DNA of 64,000 nt from Actinomadura sp. WMMA1423 (GCF_006547145.1 NZ_CP041244.1:6510001-6574000), one strand, 5' to 3'. Positions 9,161-18,389 are shown, numbered from the stretch's first letter. Notes: generated by a model not told the origin, from the letters alone. A program made the numbers and translations.

Positions 9161-10156
9161 GTGGACGTCGACGCCTACGTGGCCGAGCACAACGCCGAAT
9201 GGGTGCGCCTCGAACGGCTCATCAACCGCGGCCGGAAGCTGACCGGCGCGGAAGCCGACGAGCTCGTCGACCTCTACCAGCGCACGGCGACGCACCTGTC
9301 GGTCGTGCGGTCCAGCTCGCCCGACCCGCAGCTCGTCGGGCGGCTGTCGTCGCTCGTGGCGCGCGGCAGGGCCTCGGTGGCCGGCGCGCAGGCGCCGCTC
9401 TGGCGCGATGTCACCCGCTTCGCGACCGTGTCGTTCCCTGCCGCCGCGTACCGGATGCGGTGGTGGTGGCTGGGCAACGCCGTCCTCGGCAACCTGGTGG
9501 CGCTCGCCCTGGCGATCTGGGTCGTGCACAGCCCCGAGGTGCAGTCCACCATCGGGACGCCGGACGAGATCCGCGAACTCGTCGAGCACGACTTCGCGAA
9601 CTACTACACCGAGCACTCGGCGTCGTCGTTCGCGTTCCAGGTGTGGGTCAACAACGCCTGGGTGTCGGCGACCGCGCTGATCTTCGGGATCCTGCTCGGC
9701 ATCCCGACCGTGTACGTCCTGCTGCTGAACCAGGTCAACCTCGGGATCAGCGGCGGGCTGATGTTCGCCTACGGCAAGGGCGCCGTGTTCTTCGGGCTGA
9801 TCCTCCCGCACGGCCTGCTGGAGCTGACCGCCGTCTACCTCGCCTGCGCCGGGGGCCTCAAGCTCGGCTGGACGATCATCGACCCGGGTCCGCGGAGCCG
9901 CGGCCAGGCCCTCGCCGAGGAGGGCCGCGCGGCCGTCAGCATCGCCATCGGCCTCGTCGGGGTGCTGTTCGTGTCCGGCCTCATCGAGGGGTTCGTGACC
10001 GGCTGGGTCCACATCACATGGCTGCGCATCGCGATCGGCGTCGTGGCCGAGGCCGCGTTCCTCGCCTACGTGATCGTCCTCGGCCGCCGCGCCGTCCGCC
10101 AAGGCGAGACCGGCGACAGCGACCTCCACCCAGACCTGGCCCCGGTGTCTGCTTAG
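9161..10156 (+). CDS. SpoIIM-like (stage II sporulation protein M, DUF95) membrane protein
   Basis: 331 residues from GTG. A cytoplasmic helical N-terminus (WVRLERLINRGRKLTGAEAD) precedes about six membrane segments from residue 104 onward, with the DUF95 pattern NNAWVSATALIFGILLGIPT and FFGLILPHGLLELTAVYLA. Homologues in Bacillus act in engulfment. In actinobacteria the family co-occurs with RDD and MoxR-DUF58 genes, and its role is undefined. Length fits the family. A copy of the dispersed structured repeat begins on the last base of its TAG stop. Confidence 0.88.
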   Translation: MDVDAYVAEHNAEWVRLERLINRGRKLTGAEADELVDLYQRTATHLSVVRSSSPDPQLVGRLSSLVARGRASVAGAQAPLWRDVTRFATVSFPAAAYRMRWWWLGNAVLGNLVALALAIWVVHSPEVQSTIGTPDEIRELVEHDFANYYTEHSASSFAFQVWVNNAWVSATALIFGILLGIPTVYVLLLNQVNLGISGGLMFAYGKGAVFFGLILPHGLLELTAVYLACAGGLKLGWTIIDPGPRSRGQALAEEGRAAVSIAIGLVGVLFVSGLIEGFVTGWVHITWLRIAIGVVAEAAFLAYVIVLGRRAVRQGETGDSDLHPDLAPVSA

Positions 10157-10321
10157 CTTTTCTCTCCTCCTTCGGGCCTGGCGGCCCTCCATCGTCGAGA
10201 AAAGCGGGCGATCGCTGGCATCGCTCCGTCTCGCCTGGCGGCTCGCTGCGCGATCAGGTTCTCGCAAGCTCGAACCTGCCTTCGGACGCGATCGCAACCA
10301 TTCAGGTTGTTGCGTGGTTGC
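10156..10321 (+). repeat. Dispersed structured repeat, copy B
   Basis: This is the closest match to copy A. Its outer stem is perfect, 9 of 9 pairs (10156-10164 with 10197-10205), enclosing TCCTCCTTC, GGGCC-tggc-GGCCC and TCCATCGTC. A later stem CAGGTTC / GAACCTG (near 10255-10278) is also perfect here, where copy A has two mismatches. It fills the gap between the SpoIIM-like gene and the convergent DUF58 gene, overlapping the stop codon of the former by one base. Confidence 0.87.
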
Positions 10322-10337
10322 AGCCGGGGCTCGGGGC

Positions 10338-11630
10338 CTACAAGCGTCCTGCGGCCTTTAGGGCCAGGTAGGCGTCGGCTAGGGCGGGGGCTATTTCTGC
10401 TGGTGGGGCGTCCACCACTTCTACGCCGTGGCCTCTCAGTTCGGCTGTCAGGCGGCGGCGTTCGGCTCTCGCGCGCTCGGCGGCGGCGGCGTCGTAGACG
10501 GACGCCAGGTCGCCGCGGGCCTCCGCCATCTCCGTGAGGCGCGGGTCCGACACCGCGGCGATCATGACGAGGTGGCGGGCGGTGAGCTGCGGCAGCAGCG
10601 GCAGCAGCCCCTCCTCGATCGCGGCCGTGTTCAGCTCGGTGAGCAGCACGACCAGGCAGCGCTGCCGGACGCGCGCCATCAGCGTCGACACCATCCCGGC
10701 GGCGTCGCATTCGAGCAGCTCCGGCTCCAGCGGCGCCATGGCGTGCACCATCGCGGGCAGCAGGTCGGTCCGGGAGGCGCCCTCGACGCGGGCGCGGACG
10801 CGGCGGTCGTAGGCGAGCAGGTCGACCCGGTCGCCGGCGCGGGACGCCAGGGCGCCGAGCAGCAGCGCCGCGTCCATCGAGCAGTCGAGCCGGGGGATGT
10901 CGCCGACGCGGCCCGCGGACGTGCGCCCGGTGTCGAGGACGAGGTAGATGCGCCGGTCGCGCTCGGGGCGCCAGGTCCGCACGACCACGTCGCCGCGCCG
11001 CGCCGTCGCCCGCCAGTCGATGGACCGGACGTCGTCGCCGTCCACGTACTCGCGCAGGGAGTCGAACTCGGTGCCCTGCCCGCGGATCAGCGCGACGTGC
11101 GCGCCCGTCAGCTCCCGCAGCCGGGCGAGCTTGGCCGGCAGGTGGCGGCGGGACGGGAACGCGGGCAGCGCCCGGACGGTCCAGGGCGCGGAGCGCGAGA
11201 GCTGCCGCGCGGCCAGCCCGAGCGGCCCCACGGAGCGGACGACGACGGTGACGGCCTCGCGGTCGCCGCGCCGGGTCGGCGTCAGCGCCATCTCGACGCG
11301 GCGACGCTCCCCGGCGGGGACGTCCACCTTCACCATGCGGGGCGCGGCGCCCGCGCTGGGCGGCCACACGTCCCGGAGCCGGGCCTTGAGGCGCCGCCGG
11401 CCGAGGTTCTCCACGACCAGCGAGACCTCGGCCGTCCCGCCGAGGCGCACGCTCGTGTCGCCGGCGCGGTGGAAGCGCAGGGCCCGCACGTTCCCGGCCA
11501 GGGCGAGGTCGGCGACGACGCCGAGCAGCAGGACGCCCCACACCGCGAACAGCGTCCACCAGCTCGGCGCGAACAGCGGGACGATCGCGCCGAGCAGGGC
11601 CAGCAGCCCGAGGCGCCCGGTCAGCGCCAT
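10338..11630 (-). CDS. DUF58 / von Willebrand A-like protein of the MoxR operon
   Basis: 430 residues from ATG at 11630, overlapping the MoxR stop by one base (TGATG), which suggests translational coupling. Two N-terminal membrane segments (about 5-45) are followed by a beta-rich region and the DUF58 core EFDSLREYVDGDDVRSIDWR with a TARRGDVVVRTW segment. A VWA-like fold follows with LVLDTGRTSAGRVG in place of a classical DxSxS MIDAS. DUF58 proteins work with MoxR AAA+ ATPases, probably in folding or assembling envelope or secreted proteins (family knowledge; substrate unknown). It is the last gene of the leftward operon and converges on repeat copy B. Confidence 0.88.
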   Translation of the reverse strand: MALTGRLGLLALLGAIVPLFAPSWWTLFAVWGVLLLGVVADLALAGNVRALRFHRAGDTSVRLGGTAEVSLVVENLGRRRLKARLRDVWPPSAGAAPRMVKVDVPAGERRRVEMALTPTRRGDREAVTVVVRSVGPLGLAARQLSRSAPWTVRALPAFPSRRHLPAKLARLRELTGAHVALIRGQGTEFDSLREYVDGDDVRSIDWRATARRGDVVVRTWRPERDRRIYLVLDTGRTSAGRVGDIPRLDCSMDAALLLGALASRAGDRVDLLAYDRRVRARVEGASRTDLLPAMVHAMAPLEPELLECDAAGMVSTLMARVRQRCLVVLLTELNTAAIEEGLLPLLPQLTARHLVMIAAVSDPRLTEMAEARGDLASVYDAAAAERARAERRRLTAELRGHGVEVVDAPPAEIAPALADAYLALKAAGRL

Positions 11631-12667
11631 CAGCGCGGGGCGGGGACGTGGGCGAGGATGCCCTCCAGCACGCCGTCGGCGGTCGCGCCCTCCAGCTCCG
11701 CCTCCGGACGGAGCTGGACGCGGTGCCGCAGCGTGGGCCTGGCCAGCGCCTTCACGTCGTCCGGGGTGACGTAGTCGCGGCCCGACAGCCAGGCCCAGGC
11801 GCGGGCGGTCGCCAGCAGCGCCGTCGCACCGCGCGGCGACACGCCGAGCTGGAGGGACGGGGACTGCCGGGTGGCCCTGCACAGGTCCACGACGTAGGCG
11901 GCGACCTTGGGGTCGAGGTGCACGGTCCTGACGGCGGCCTGCCCGGCGGCCAGCTCCGCCGCTCCGGCGACCGCCTTCACCTCGGACAGGTCGCGCGGGT
12001 CGAACCCGGAGGCGTGCCGCTGGAGCATGGAGATCTCCTCGTCCCGCGTGGGGACGGGCACCGTCAGCTTGACCAGGAACCGGTCGAGCTGGGCCTCGGG
12101 CAGGGGATAGGTCCCCTCGTACTCGATCGGGTTCTGGGTCGCGCACACCACGAACGGGTCGGGCAGAGCGCGCGCGGAGCCCTCCACCGAGACCTGGCGC
12201 TCCTCCATGGCCTCCAGGAGGGACGCCTGGGTTTTCGGCGGCGTCCGGTTGATCTCGTCGGCGAGCAGGAGGTTGGTGAAGACCGGTCCCTCGCGGAACT
12301 CGAACTCCGCCGTCCTGTTGTCGTAGACCAGCGAGCCGGTCACGTCGCCCGGCATCAGGTCGGGGGTGAACTGGACGCGTTTGAAGTCCAGGTCGAGGGC
12401 CCGCGACAGCGTCTTGATGAGCAGCGTCTTGGCCGTGCCGGGGACGCCCTCGAGCAGCACGTGGCCGCGGCAGAGCAGTGCGATCACCAGGCCGGTGACG
12501 ACGGAGTCCTGGCCGACGACCGTCTTGGCGACCTCACCGCGCAGGGCCGCGAGCGCCGCGCGGGCCGTCTCGGCCTGGCGCCGGGCGTCCTCCGGGATCG
12601 CGCCCGGCCTCGCGCCGGGGGCGCCGCCGGGCACGTCGTCCTTCCCGAGCTCTACAGGGGGGTTCAA
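11630..12667 (-). CDS. MoxR-family AAA+ ATPase
   Basis: 345 residues from TTG at 12667, where TTG overlaps the upstream TGA (TTGA), the same 4-base coupling seen elsewhere in this operon. Walker A is GVPGTAKT, Walker B LLLADEINR, sensor 1 CATQNPIEYEGTYPLPEAQL, with the C-terminal lid SPRGATALLATARAWAW. It should act as a cytoplasmic ATP-driven chaperone with the DUF58 protein encoded next. The long upstream extension of the frame is not coding. TTG is rare, but no alternative gives both the overlap and full AAA+ length. Confidence 0.92.
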   Translation of the reverse strand: MNPPVELGKDDVPGGAPGARPGAIPEDARRQAETARAALAALRGEVAKTVVGQDSVVTGLVIALLCRGHVLLEGVPGTAKTLLIKTLSRALDLDFKRVQFTPDLMPGDVTGSLVYDNRTAEFEFREGPVFTNLLLADEINRTPPKTQASLLEAMEERQVSVEGSARALPDPFVVCATQNPIEYEGTYPLPEAQLDRFLVKLTVPVPTRDEEISMLQRHASGFDPRDLSEVKAVAGAAELAAGQAAVRTVHLDPKVAAYVVDLCRATRQSPSLQLGVSPRGATALLATARAWAWLSGRDYVTPDDVKALARPTLRHRVQLRPEAELEGATADGVLEGILAHVPAPR

Positions 12668-13857
12668 GACTGGCGTACCTGCCTTTCCAGGTCGTCGAGG
12701 ACGTCGGTGAGGGCGATCAGCCCGGCGTCGTCCAAGGGTTGAGGACCGTACAGGGCCGCTCCGACGTACGTCTCGTCGTACGCCGTGCGGCGCGAGACCG
12801 CGGACACGATCTCCTGCGCGGCGGAGTGGTCCTGCGCGCTGCTGCGGGGGAGTCCGAGGAGCGGCACGAGCCGTTCGCGGGCGCCGGAGCGCAGGGCGTC
12901 GGAGGCCCGGTCGCGGGCGCGCCCGGCGCGGTACAGGCGGGCGAGGCCCTCGACCGTCTCGGCGGACCGGACGACGACGGGCAGAGACTCCGCCACGACC
13001 GGGCCGAGGCGGCGGCCCCGCCACAGGGCCACCAGAAGCACCGCGACGAGCAGCTGGAGGATGAGCAGCTTCACCCCGAACGGCAGCAGGTCGCCGAGCG
13101 ACCGCTGCCCCGCGCCGTCACCCGCCTTGGGGACCTCGGGGACGAGCCACACCACCGAGGAGCCCGCACCAGCCAGGTTCATGGCGAGTGCGGCGTTGCC
13201 CTCTTCGGTGAGCCTCCGGTTCGTCAGCGGCGCCGTAGCGCCGAACACCGTCACGGTGTGCGCGCCGTTGCGCACCTGGACGAGCCGCGCGTCGCCATAG
13301 TCGCTGCGGTAGCAGGCGGTGGCGCCCGAGGCATCGTAGGTGTCCGACTCGTGGAAGGCGACCGCCCCCGCGAGCGTCGCGGCGGGCAGGTCGCAGCCCG
13401 GCTCGGCGGTCTCCTCGAGAGACGGGCCCCGCCTGCGCACCTGAGGAGCGAGCGCGTCCAGCGCGAACGACGTCGGCCGGACGAGCAGGACGTCGGCCTG
13501 CGTACCGCTCAGCCGGTCGAGGTCGTCCTCGGTGAGCCGTTCGGTGCGGGTCACCACCAGGACCGAGCCCGGCACGGCGGCGCCGAGCGCGTCGCCGGTG
13601 CTGCGGGCCACCGTGACCGGCGTGCCGTTCTGGCGGAGGATCTCGGCGAGCGCCCGGCTGCCGTCCTGCTTCGGCGACTCCGGGTCGAGCGCCTCGGCTG
13701 CCGTGGAGGGGCGCAGCGCGGCCAGTGCCACCGCGACGGCGACCAGCGCGAGGACCACCGCGACGACCCCGCGCGCCGAACGCCAGCGGCGCCCCGCGAC
13801 CTGCCGGGCGGACGGCTCGGCCGCGGCCCGCCCCTCGCGCGGCGGGGACGCGGTCAC
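12664..13857 (-). CDS. DUF4350 membrane protein of the MoxR operon
   Basis: 397 residues from GTG at 13857, overlapping the preceding stop by four bases (GTGA). An N-terminal membrane helix (about 27-46) leads to an extracytoplasmic domain of about 200 residues with a Rossmann-like start (DGSRALAEILRQNGTPVTVA). A second helix (about 255-275, LLILQLLVAVLLVALWRGRR) comes before a cytoplasmic helical C-terminus. This is the DUF4350 layout commonly encoded with MoxR and DUF58. Molecular function is not known. Confidence 0.83.
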   Translation of the reverse strand: MTASPPREGRAAAEPSARQVAGRRWRSARGVVAVVLALVAVAVALAALRPSTAAEALDPESPKQDGSRALAEILRQNGTPVTVARSTGDALGAAVPGSVLVVTRTERLTEDDLDRLSGTQADVLLVRPTSFALDALAPQVRRRGPSLEETAEPGCDLPAATLAGAVAFHESDTYDASGATACYRSDYGDARLVQVRNGAHTVTVFGATAPLTNRRLTEEGNAALAMNLAGAGSSVVWLVPEVPKAGDGAGQRSLGDLLPFGVKLLILQLLVAVLLVALWRGRRLGPVVAESLPVVVRSAETVEGLARLYRAGRARDRASDALRSGARERLVPLLGLPRSSAQDHSAAQEIVSAVSRRTAYDETYVGAALYGPQPLDDAGLIALTDVLDDLERQVRQS

Positions 13858-14534
13858 CACCGCGGCCCCCCTTCGTCGTCGCCGGCCCCGGCCAGGGCGA
13901 GGTCGTCGGACTCCAGCGGCTTCGGCCGCGCGGCCTGGAGCCGCTCGTCGAGCTCCTTCATGCGCGCGTACCCCTCCGGGGTGCCCGGGCGGTCCCCGTA
14001 CCAGACGTCGTCGAAGATCCGCACGCCCGCGGCCAGCTCGCCGGCCAGCTCCGGCACCGCCGCGCCCGCCTCGGCGGCCAGCTCGTCGGCCGTCCGCCCC
14101 GGGCGGGCCGCCAGCACCGCCCGCTCCTCGAGGTCGCGGGCGATGGCGCGCAGCCGCTCGCGGATCGCCTCGGCCCACCGCGCGGCCTCCGCGTGGCGCT
14201 CGGCCGCCTCGCGGTGGTCGAACGCCGTGGACGGCGTGTCCTCCAGCAGCGCGCCCTTGCGGGAGCGGGGGTTCCCGCGCCCCCACATCAGCCACACCAC
14301 CAGGGCGACCGCGACCAGCACGATCACGACGATGATGGCGATCGACACCCAGCCGCCGCCGGTGCTCTGCGACTCCGGGGCGGGCGCCCGCTGGAACAGG
14401 TGGCGCAGCCACTCGGAGAAGTCGTCCCAGGCGCGCTCCAGCCAGGACGGCTTGTCGCGCTGGTAGATCTGCTTCTCCAGCTCGCGGCGGGCCGCCTCGC
14501 GGGCCTCGTCGCGGCCGACCGGATCGAGAATCAC
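13854..14534 (-). CDS. DUF4129 membrane protein of the MoxR operon
   Basis: 226 residues from GTG at 14534, overlapping the upstream stop by four bases. A short helical N-terminus (DEAREAARRELEKQIYQRD) precedes one membrane helix (about 62-82) and a cytoplasmic C-terminal DUF4129 region with RPGRTADELAAEAG and FDDVWYGDRPGTPEGY. In larger proteins this domain follows a transglutaminase-like domain; here it stands alone. Its place between the membrane protein and DUF4350 is typical of actinobacterial MoxR operons. Confidence 0.83.
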   Translation of the reverse strand: MILDPVGRDEAREAARRELEKQIYQRDKPSWLERAWDDFSEWLRHLFQRAPAPESQSTGGGWVSIAIIVVIVLVAVALVVWLMWGRGNPRSRKGALLEDTPSTAFDHREAAERHAEAARWAEAIRERLRAIARDLEERAVLAARPGRTADELAAEAGAAVPELAGELAAGVRIFDDVWYGDRPGTPEGYARMKELDERLQAARPKPLESDDLALAGAGDDEGGPRW

Positions 14535-15700
14535 GTGCCCGCCCCCGTCCACGGACGTGCCTGGGCCGGACCGGTCCGCCACAGGTCGATGAACCCCTCG
14601 TCCTGCTCGCCGGCGCGGTCGCCGGGGCCGTTCCGGCCGCCGCCACCGTCCCGCTCACCGGCCGCCCCCCGGCCACCGAGGGTCTCCGGCGCCCCTGGAG
14701 CCGCCTGGGCCCCGGCGGCCTCCCGCGCCTTGGCGGCGACGGCCGCGGCGGACCGTCCCCGGGTGCGCAGGTCGAGGTCGAAGCCCTCGCGGCGCATCCG
14801 CCGGTCCATGTAGAGCACCGCGATCACGCCCGCGTCGAACGGCATCACCACGGACCAGCTCACGATCCGGCCGGCGGTGTCCACCGCGAGCGCGCCCATC
14901 GTGGCGCCGCTGCCCGAGGAGTCGCCGAAGAAGATCAGCTGCACGAACAGGAACGGGATCCGCAGCGCGAAGAACCCCATGAACACGGTCACGAGGAGGG
15001 CCAGCAGCAGCGTCCCGCACGTCCGGAACCACCGCCCCTTGGAGAGCGTCATGGCGCGGCGCAGCGCGCCGCCCACGGTCTGGCGCTCCATGACCACCGC
15101 CGGGACCGCCTGGACGAACAGTATGTACAGCCACACCATCAGCGCGATGCCGACGGGGAAGCCGAAGAGCCCGGCGAGCACCGCGAAGGCCGGGCGCGCC
15201 CCAGCGGCGATCAGCAGGACGAACGGGACGAGCGGCACGACCAGGGCGCCCAGCGACATGCCCATGACGGCCGCCGCGGTGGCGACCAGCCGCCCGATCC
15301 GGGGCCGGGCGTCCCGCCATGCCTGCCTCGGCCCGATCGGCATGCCCACGAGCTCGCGCCCCAGGATCGGCGCCACCAGGCCCGCCAGCAGCAGGATCCC
15401 GAACGCCGACAGCACCAGCCCCAGCAGCGACAGGGTCAGCTGGGCGCCCAGCGACTCCATCAGCACGTCGGGGGTGATCTCGTCGCGGGCCTGCTCGCCG
15501 ATGAAGAAGTAGGCGGCGACCGAGCTCGTCACCTGGATCACCGTGGCGGCCGCCACCGACAGGCCCAGCGTGGCGCGCGGCCTGCGCCGGATCCCGGCGA
15601 TCGCCCCGTCCAGCATCTCCGAGATGGACATGGGGCGGAACGGGACGCCCCGCGCCGCGTCGGCGTCGTCGGCCTCGTCCCAGCCGTCCGGTCCCGGCAT
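14531..15700 (-). CDS. Polytopic membrane protein, first gene of the MoxR operon
   Basis: 389 residues from ATG behind AGGGAGACGGG. A short acidic N-terminus leads to RPMSISEMLDGAIAGIRRRP, then about six membrane segments to residue 300, and finally a Gly/Ala-rich tail. The pattern resembles the glycerophosphodiester phosphodiesterase membrane domain family, with an amphipathic SISEMLDGA start and an RAMTLSKGRWFRTCG loop. No enzyme domain is attached. It heads a five-gene leftward operon in which the next three junctions are 4-base overlaps. The function is unknown. Confidence 0.8.
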   Translation of the reverse strand: MPGPDGWDEADDADAARGVPFRPMSISEMLDGAIAGIRRRPRATLGLSVAAATVIQVTSSVAAYFFIGEQARDEITPDVLMESLGAQLTLSLLGLVLSAFGILLLAGLVAPILGRELVGMPIGPRQAWRDARPRIGRLVATAAAVMGMSLGALVVPLVPFVLLIAAGARPAFAVLAGLFGFPVGIALMVWLYILFVQAVPAVVMERQTVGGALRRAMTLSKGRWFRTCGTLLLALLVTVFMGFFALRIPFLFVQLIFFGDSSGSGATMGALAVDTAGRIVSWSVVMPFDAGVIAVLYMDRRMRREGFDLDLRTRGRSAAAVAAKAREAAGAQAAPGAPETLGGRGAAGERDGGGGRNGPGDRAGEQDEGFIDLWRTGPAQARPWTGAGT

Positions 15701-15830
15701 CCCGTCTCCCTGCGATCTCCGGCGGGGTCAGCGGCGCGTCCGACCGGCCCGTTCCGGGCCGGTCCGCGACCGCCGGTCAGGTCATCCTGTCACGGGCGCG
15801 GTGTGAATCTTGCGGTGGTTTCGGTGGCCG

Positions 15831-15866
15831 CCCCCTTGATCGCGAGTCGCCCGGACGATCAGGGGG
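15831..15866. promoter_or_regulatory. Inverted repeat in the divergent region upstream of mtrA
   Basis: The arms CCCCCTTGATCG (15831-15842) and CGATCAGGGGG (15856-15866) pair with one bulged base. They lie in the 271-base region between the MoxR-operon start and mtrA. A GTAACC hexamer at 15890-15895 loosely resembles the GTAAC half-site reported for MtrA, but no second half at the expected spacing is convincing. Operator function is inference. Confidence 0.35.
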
Positions 15867-15971
15867 AGCACCGTACGACGCAAACGCGGGTAACCTTGCA
15901 CGCCGAGGCATATCTCTCCCTGGCGAGGTGGCGCCGGAGCATAGCGCCCCACTCCACCGAACCCCGACTTT

Positions 15972-16664
15972 GTGACGATGAGGGCCATGAGAGGACGTGT
16001 ACTGGTCGTCGACGACGATCTCGCACTCGCCGAGATGCTCGGCATCGTGCTGAGGGGCGAGGGCTTCGAGCCCTCCTTCGTCCACGACGGCGACAAGGCG
16101 CTCGAGGCGTTCCGGGAGACCCGGCCCGACCTCGTGCTGCTCGACCTGATGCTGCCGGGGGCCGACGGCATCGACGTGTGCCGGCAGATCCGCGCCGAGT
16201 CCGGCGTGCCGATCGTCATGCTGACCGCCAAGAGCGACACCGTGGACGTCGTCCTCGGCCTGGAGTCGGGCGCCGACGACTACATCGTCAAGCCGTTCAA
16301 GCCCAAGGAGCTGGTCGCGCGCGTGCGCGCCCGCCTGCGCCGCACCGACGAGCCGGCGCCCGAGACCCTGCAGATCGGCGACATCACCATCGACGTCGCC
16401 GGGCACTCGGTCAAGCGCGGCGACCGGCACATCCCGCTCACGCCGCTGGAGTTCGACCTGCTCGTCGCCCTCGCCCGCAAGCCGCGCCAGGTGTTCACCC
16501 GCGAGGTGCTCCTGGAGCAGGTCTGGGGCTACCGGCACGCCGCCGACACCCGGCTGGTGAACGTGCACGTCCAGCGGCTCCGCGCCAAGATCGAGAAGGA
16601 CCCGGAACGGCCCGAGATCGTCGTCACCGTGCGCGGCGTCGGCTACAAGGCCGGCCCGGCCTGA
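15972..16664 (+). CDS. mtrA: OmpR-family response regulator MtrA
   Basis: 230 residues if GTG at 15972 is used; ATG at 15987 (225 residues, preceded by GATGAGGG) is an equally good start. Receiver domain: D14-D16, phospho-acceptor D58 in LLDLMLPG, and K107 in VKPFKPKEL. The winged-helix output domain reads ITLTPLEF-like (PLTPLEFDLLVALARKPRQV) and RLVNVHVQRLRAKIEKDPE. Long identical stretches with mycobacterial MtrA, such as GVPIVMLTAK and VVLGLESGADDYI, make the assignment firm. MtrA couples cell-wall metabolism, division and, in Streptomyces, development. The partner kinase mtrB and lpqB follow. Confidence 0.96.
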   Translation: MTMRAMRGRVLVVDDDLALAEMLGIVLRGEGFEPSFVHDGDKALEAFRETRPDLVLLDLMLPGADGIDVCRQIRAESGVPIVMLTAKSDTVDVVLGLESGADDYIVKPFKPKELVARVRARLRRTDEPAPETLQIGDITIDVAGHSVKRGDRHIPLTPLEFDLLVALARKPRQVFTREVLLEQVWGYRHAADTRLVNVHVQRLRAKIEKDPERPEIVVTVRGVGYKAGPA

Positions 16665-16751
16665 CCCCCCTCCCTCCGTCCGCCGTCCCCGTGACACGCC
16701 GATGACCGACCAGCGCCCCTCCGGACCGCCGTACCGCCTCGCGGACCTCCC

Positions 16752-18389
16752 ATGAAAGCCGACATGAGGAGGGCGAAGCGGTTCGTCCGGCGCGGGCTGG
16801 GCGCCGTCCGCCGCTTCGTGCAGGCGGGCGCGCGGGCCGGCTACCTGCGCTGGCGGCGGTCCATCCAGGTCCGCGTCGTCACCTCCACCCTGTTCATCTC
16901 CGCGATCGTGGTGGCGATCCTGGGCGCCTTCCTCATGCAGCAGGTGTCGTCCGCGCTCATGGACGGCAAGGTCAAGGCGGCCCGTCTCCAGCTGGACGAC
17001 GGCCTGGCGCAGGTCCAGCGCGACCTCGGGAACACCACCGGCGACGGCAGCAGGCTGAACTCGACGATCGACCGGCTGAAGGCGCGCAGCGGGCCGTCCG
17101 GCCTCTACGAGGTCTACATCCGCGACACCACCGAGCAGTACTTCGACGGGTACAGCACGAACGAGCTGCGCGAGGAGAGCGTCCCCAAGAGGCTCCGCGA
17201 GGAGCTGAGGAACGCGCCCGCCGGCTCCCGCGCCTACACCTACGGCAAGCTGTCCTACTTCGGCCACCGGCCGGACGAGCGCGGCCTCATCGTCGGCGGC
17301 AGGACCGGACAGTTCGAGCTGTACTACCTGTTCCCCCTGACGCAGGAGCAGCAGACCCTCACCAACGTCAGCCGGTCCCTGGCCGGAGTGGGCATCGTGC
17401 TGGTGCTGCTCCTGGCGGCGATCGCCTCCCTGGTCACGCGGCAGGTCGTGATCCCGGTGCGGCTCGCCGCCCAGGGCGCGCAGAGGCTCGCCGCCGGACG
17501 CCTGGAGGAACGCATGCGGGTCCGGGGAGAGGACGACCTCGCCCGGCTCGCCCGCTCCTTCAACGACATGGCCGCCAACCTCCAGGAGAAGATCGGCGAG
17601 CTGGAGGACCTCTCCCAGGTGCAGCGCCAGTTCGTCTCGGACGTCTCCCACGAGCTCCGCACGCCCCTGACCACCATCAGGATCGCCGCGGACATGCTCT
17701 ACGAGAACCGCGACGGCTTCTCCGACCCGTCCGTCGGACGGTCCGCCGAGCTCCTGCAGAGCCAGCTGGAGCGCTTCGAGTCCCTCCTGGCCGACCTGCT
17801 GGAGATCAGCCGGCACGACGCGGGCGCCGCCACGCTCGACGCCGAGTCCCTCGACATGCGCGACCTCGTGCTGCGCGTCGTCGGCGACATCCAGGGCCTC
17901 GCCGAGCGCAAGGGCAGCAAGGTCATCCTCCAGCTGCCCGGCGAGCCCTGCATGGCCGAGGTCGACCGGCGCCGCGTCGAGCGCATCCTGCGCAACCTCC
18001 TCGTCAACGCCGTCGAGCACGGCGACGGCGAGGACATCGTCGTCTCCGTCGGCGCCGACCGCGACGCCGTCGCCGTCGCCGTCCGCGACCACGGCGTCGG
18101 GCTGAAGCCGGGGGAGGGGCAGATGGTCTTCGACCGCTTCTGGCGCGCCGACCCGGCCCGCGCCCGCACCACCGGCGGCACCGGCCTCGGCCTGTCGATC
18201 TCCCGGGAGGACGCCCAGCTCCACGGCGGCTGGCTCCAGGCGTGGGGAGAGCCCGGCGCGGGCTCCCAGTTCCGCCTCTCGCTGCCGCGCGCGGCCGGGG
18301 CCGAGCTCCGCGGCTCGCCGCTGCCGCTCGTCCCGCCGGGGGCCGGCGACGCCCGCCCGCTGTTCGCGGAACTGGAGGCCGGCGAATGA
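16752..18389 (+). CDS. mtrB: Sensor histidine kinase MtrB
   Basis: 545 residues from ATG. There are two membrane helices (about 37-58 and 212-234) with an extracytoplasmic domain of about 150 residues between. Then come a HAMP segment, the HisKA box FVSDVSHELRTPLTT, and HATPase_c with NLLVNAVEHG (N-box), VRDHGVGLKPGEG and GGTGLGLSIS. The Arg-rich start is typical. It phosphorylates MtrA, encoded 87 bases upstream. The stop overlaps the lpqB start by four bases (ATGA), so kinase and lipoprotein are translationally coupled; LpqB is reported to modulate MtrB in mycobacteria. Confidence 0.95.
   Translation: MKADMRRAKRFVRRGLGAVRRFVQAGARAGYLRWRRSIQVRVVTSTLFISAIVVAILGAFLMQQVSSALMDGKVKAARLQLDDGLAQVQRDLGNTTGDGSRLNSTIDRLKARSGPSGLYEVYIRDTTEQYFDGYSTNELREESVPKRLREELRNAPAGSRAYTYGKLSYFGHRPDERGLIVGGRTGQFELYYLFPLTQEQQTLTNVSRSLAGVGIVLVLLLAAIASLVTRQVVIPVRLAAQGAQRLAAGRLEERMRVRGEDDLARLARSFNDMAANLQEKIGELEDLSQVQRQFVSDVSHELRTPLTTIRIAADMLYENRDGFSDPSVGRSAELLQSQLERFESLLADLLEISRHDAGAATLDAESLDMRDLVLRVVGDIQGLAERKGSKVILQLPGEPCMAEVDRRRVERILRNLLVNAVEHGDGEDIVVSVGADRDAVAVAVRDHGVGLKPGEGQMVFDRFWRADPARARTTGGTGLGLSISREDAQLHGGWLQAWGEPGAGSQFRLSLPRAAGAELRGSPLPLVPPGAGDARPLFAELEAGE

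Noticed and set aside
15881-15895. MtrA self-binding site upstream of mtrA
   Set aside because: Only one GTAAC-like half is visible and no properly spaced second half, so it is mentioned with the dyad rather than called as a site.
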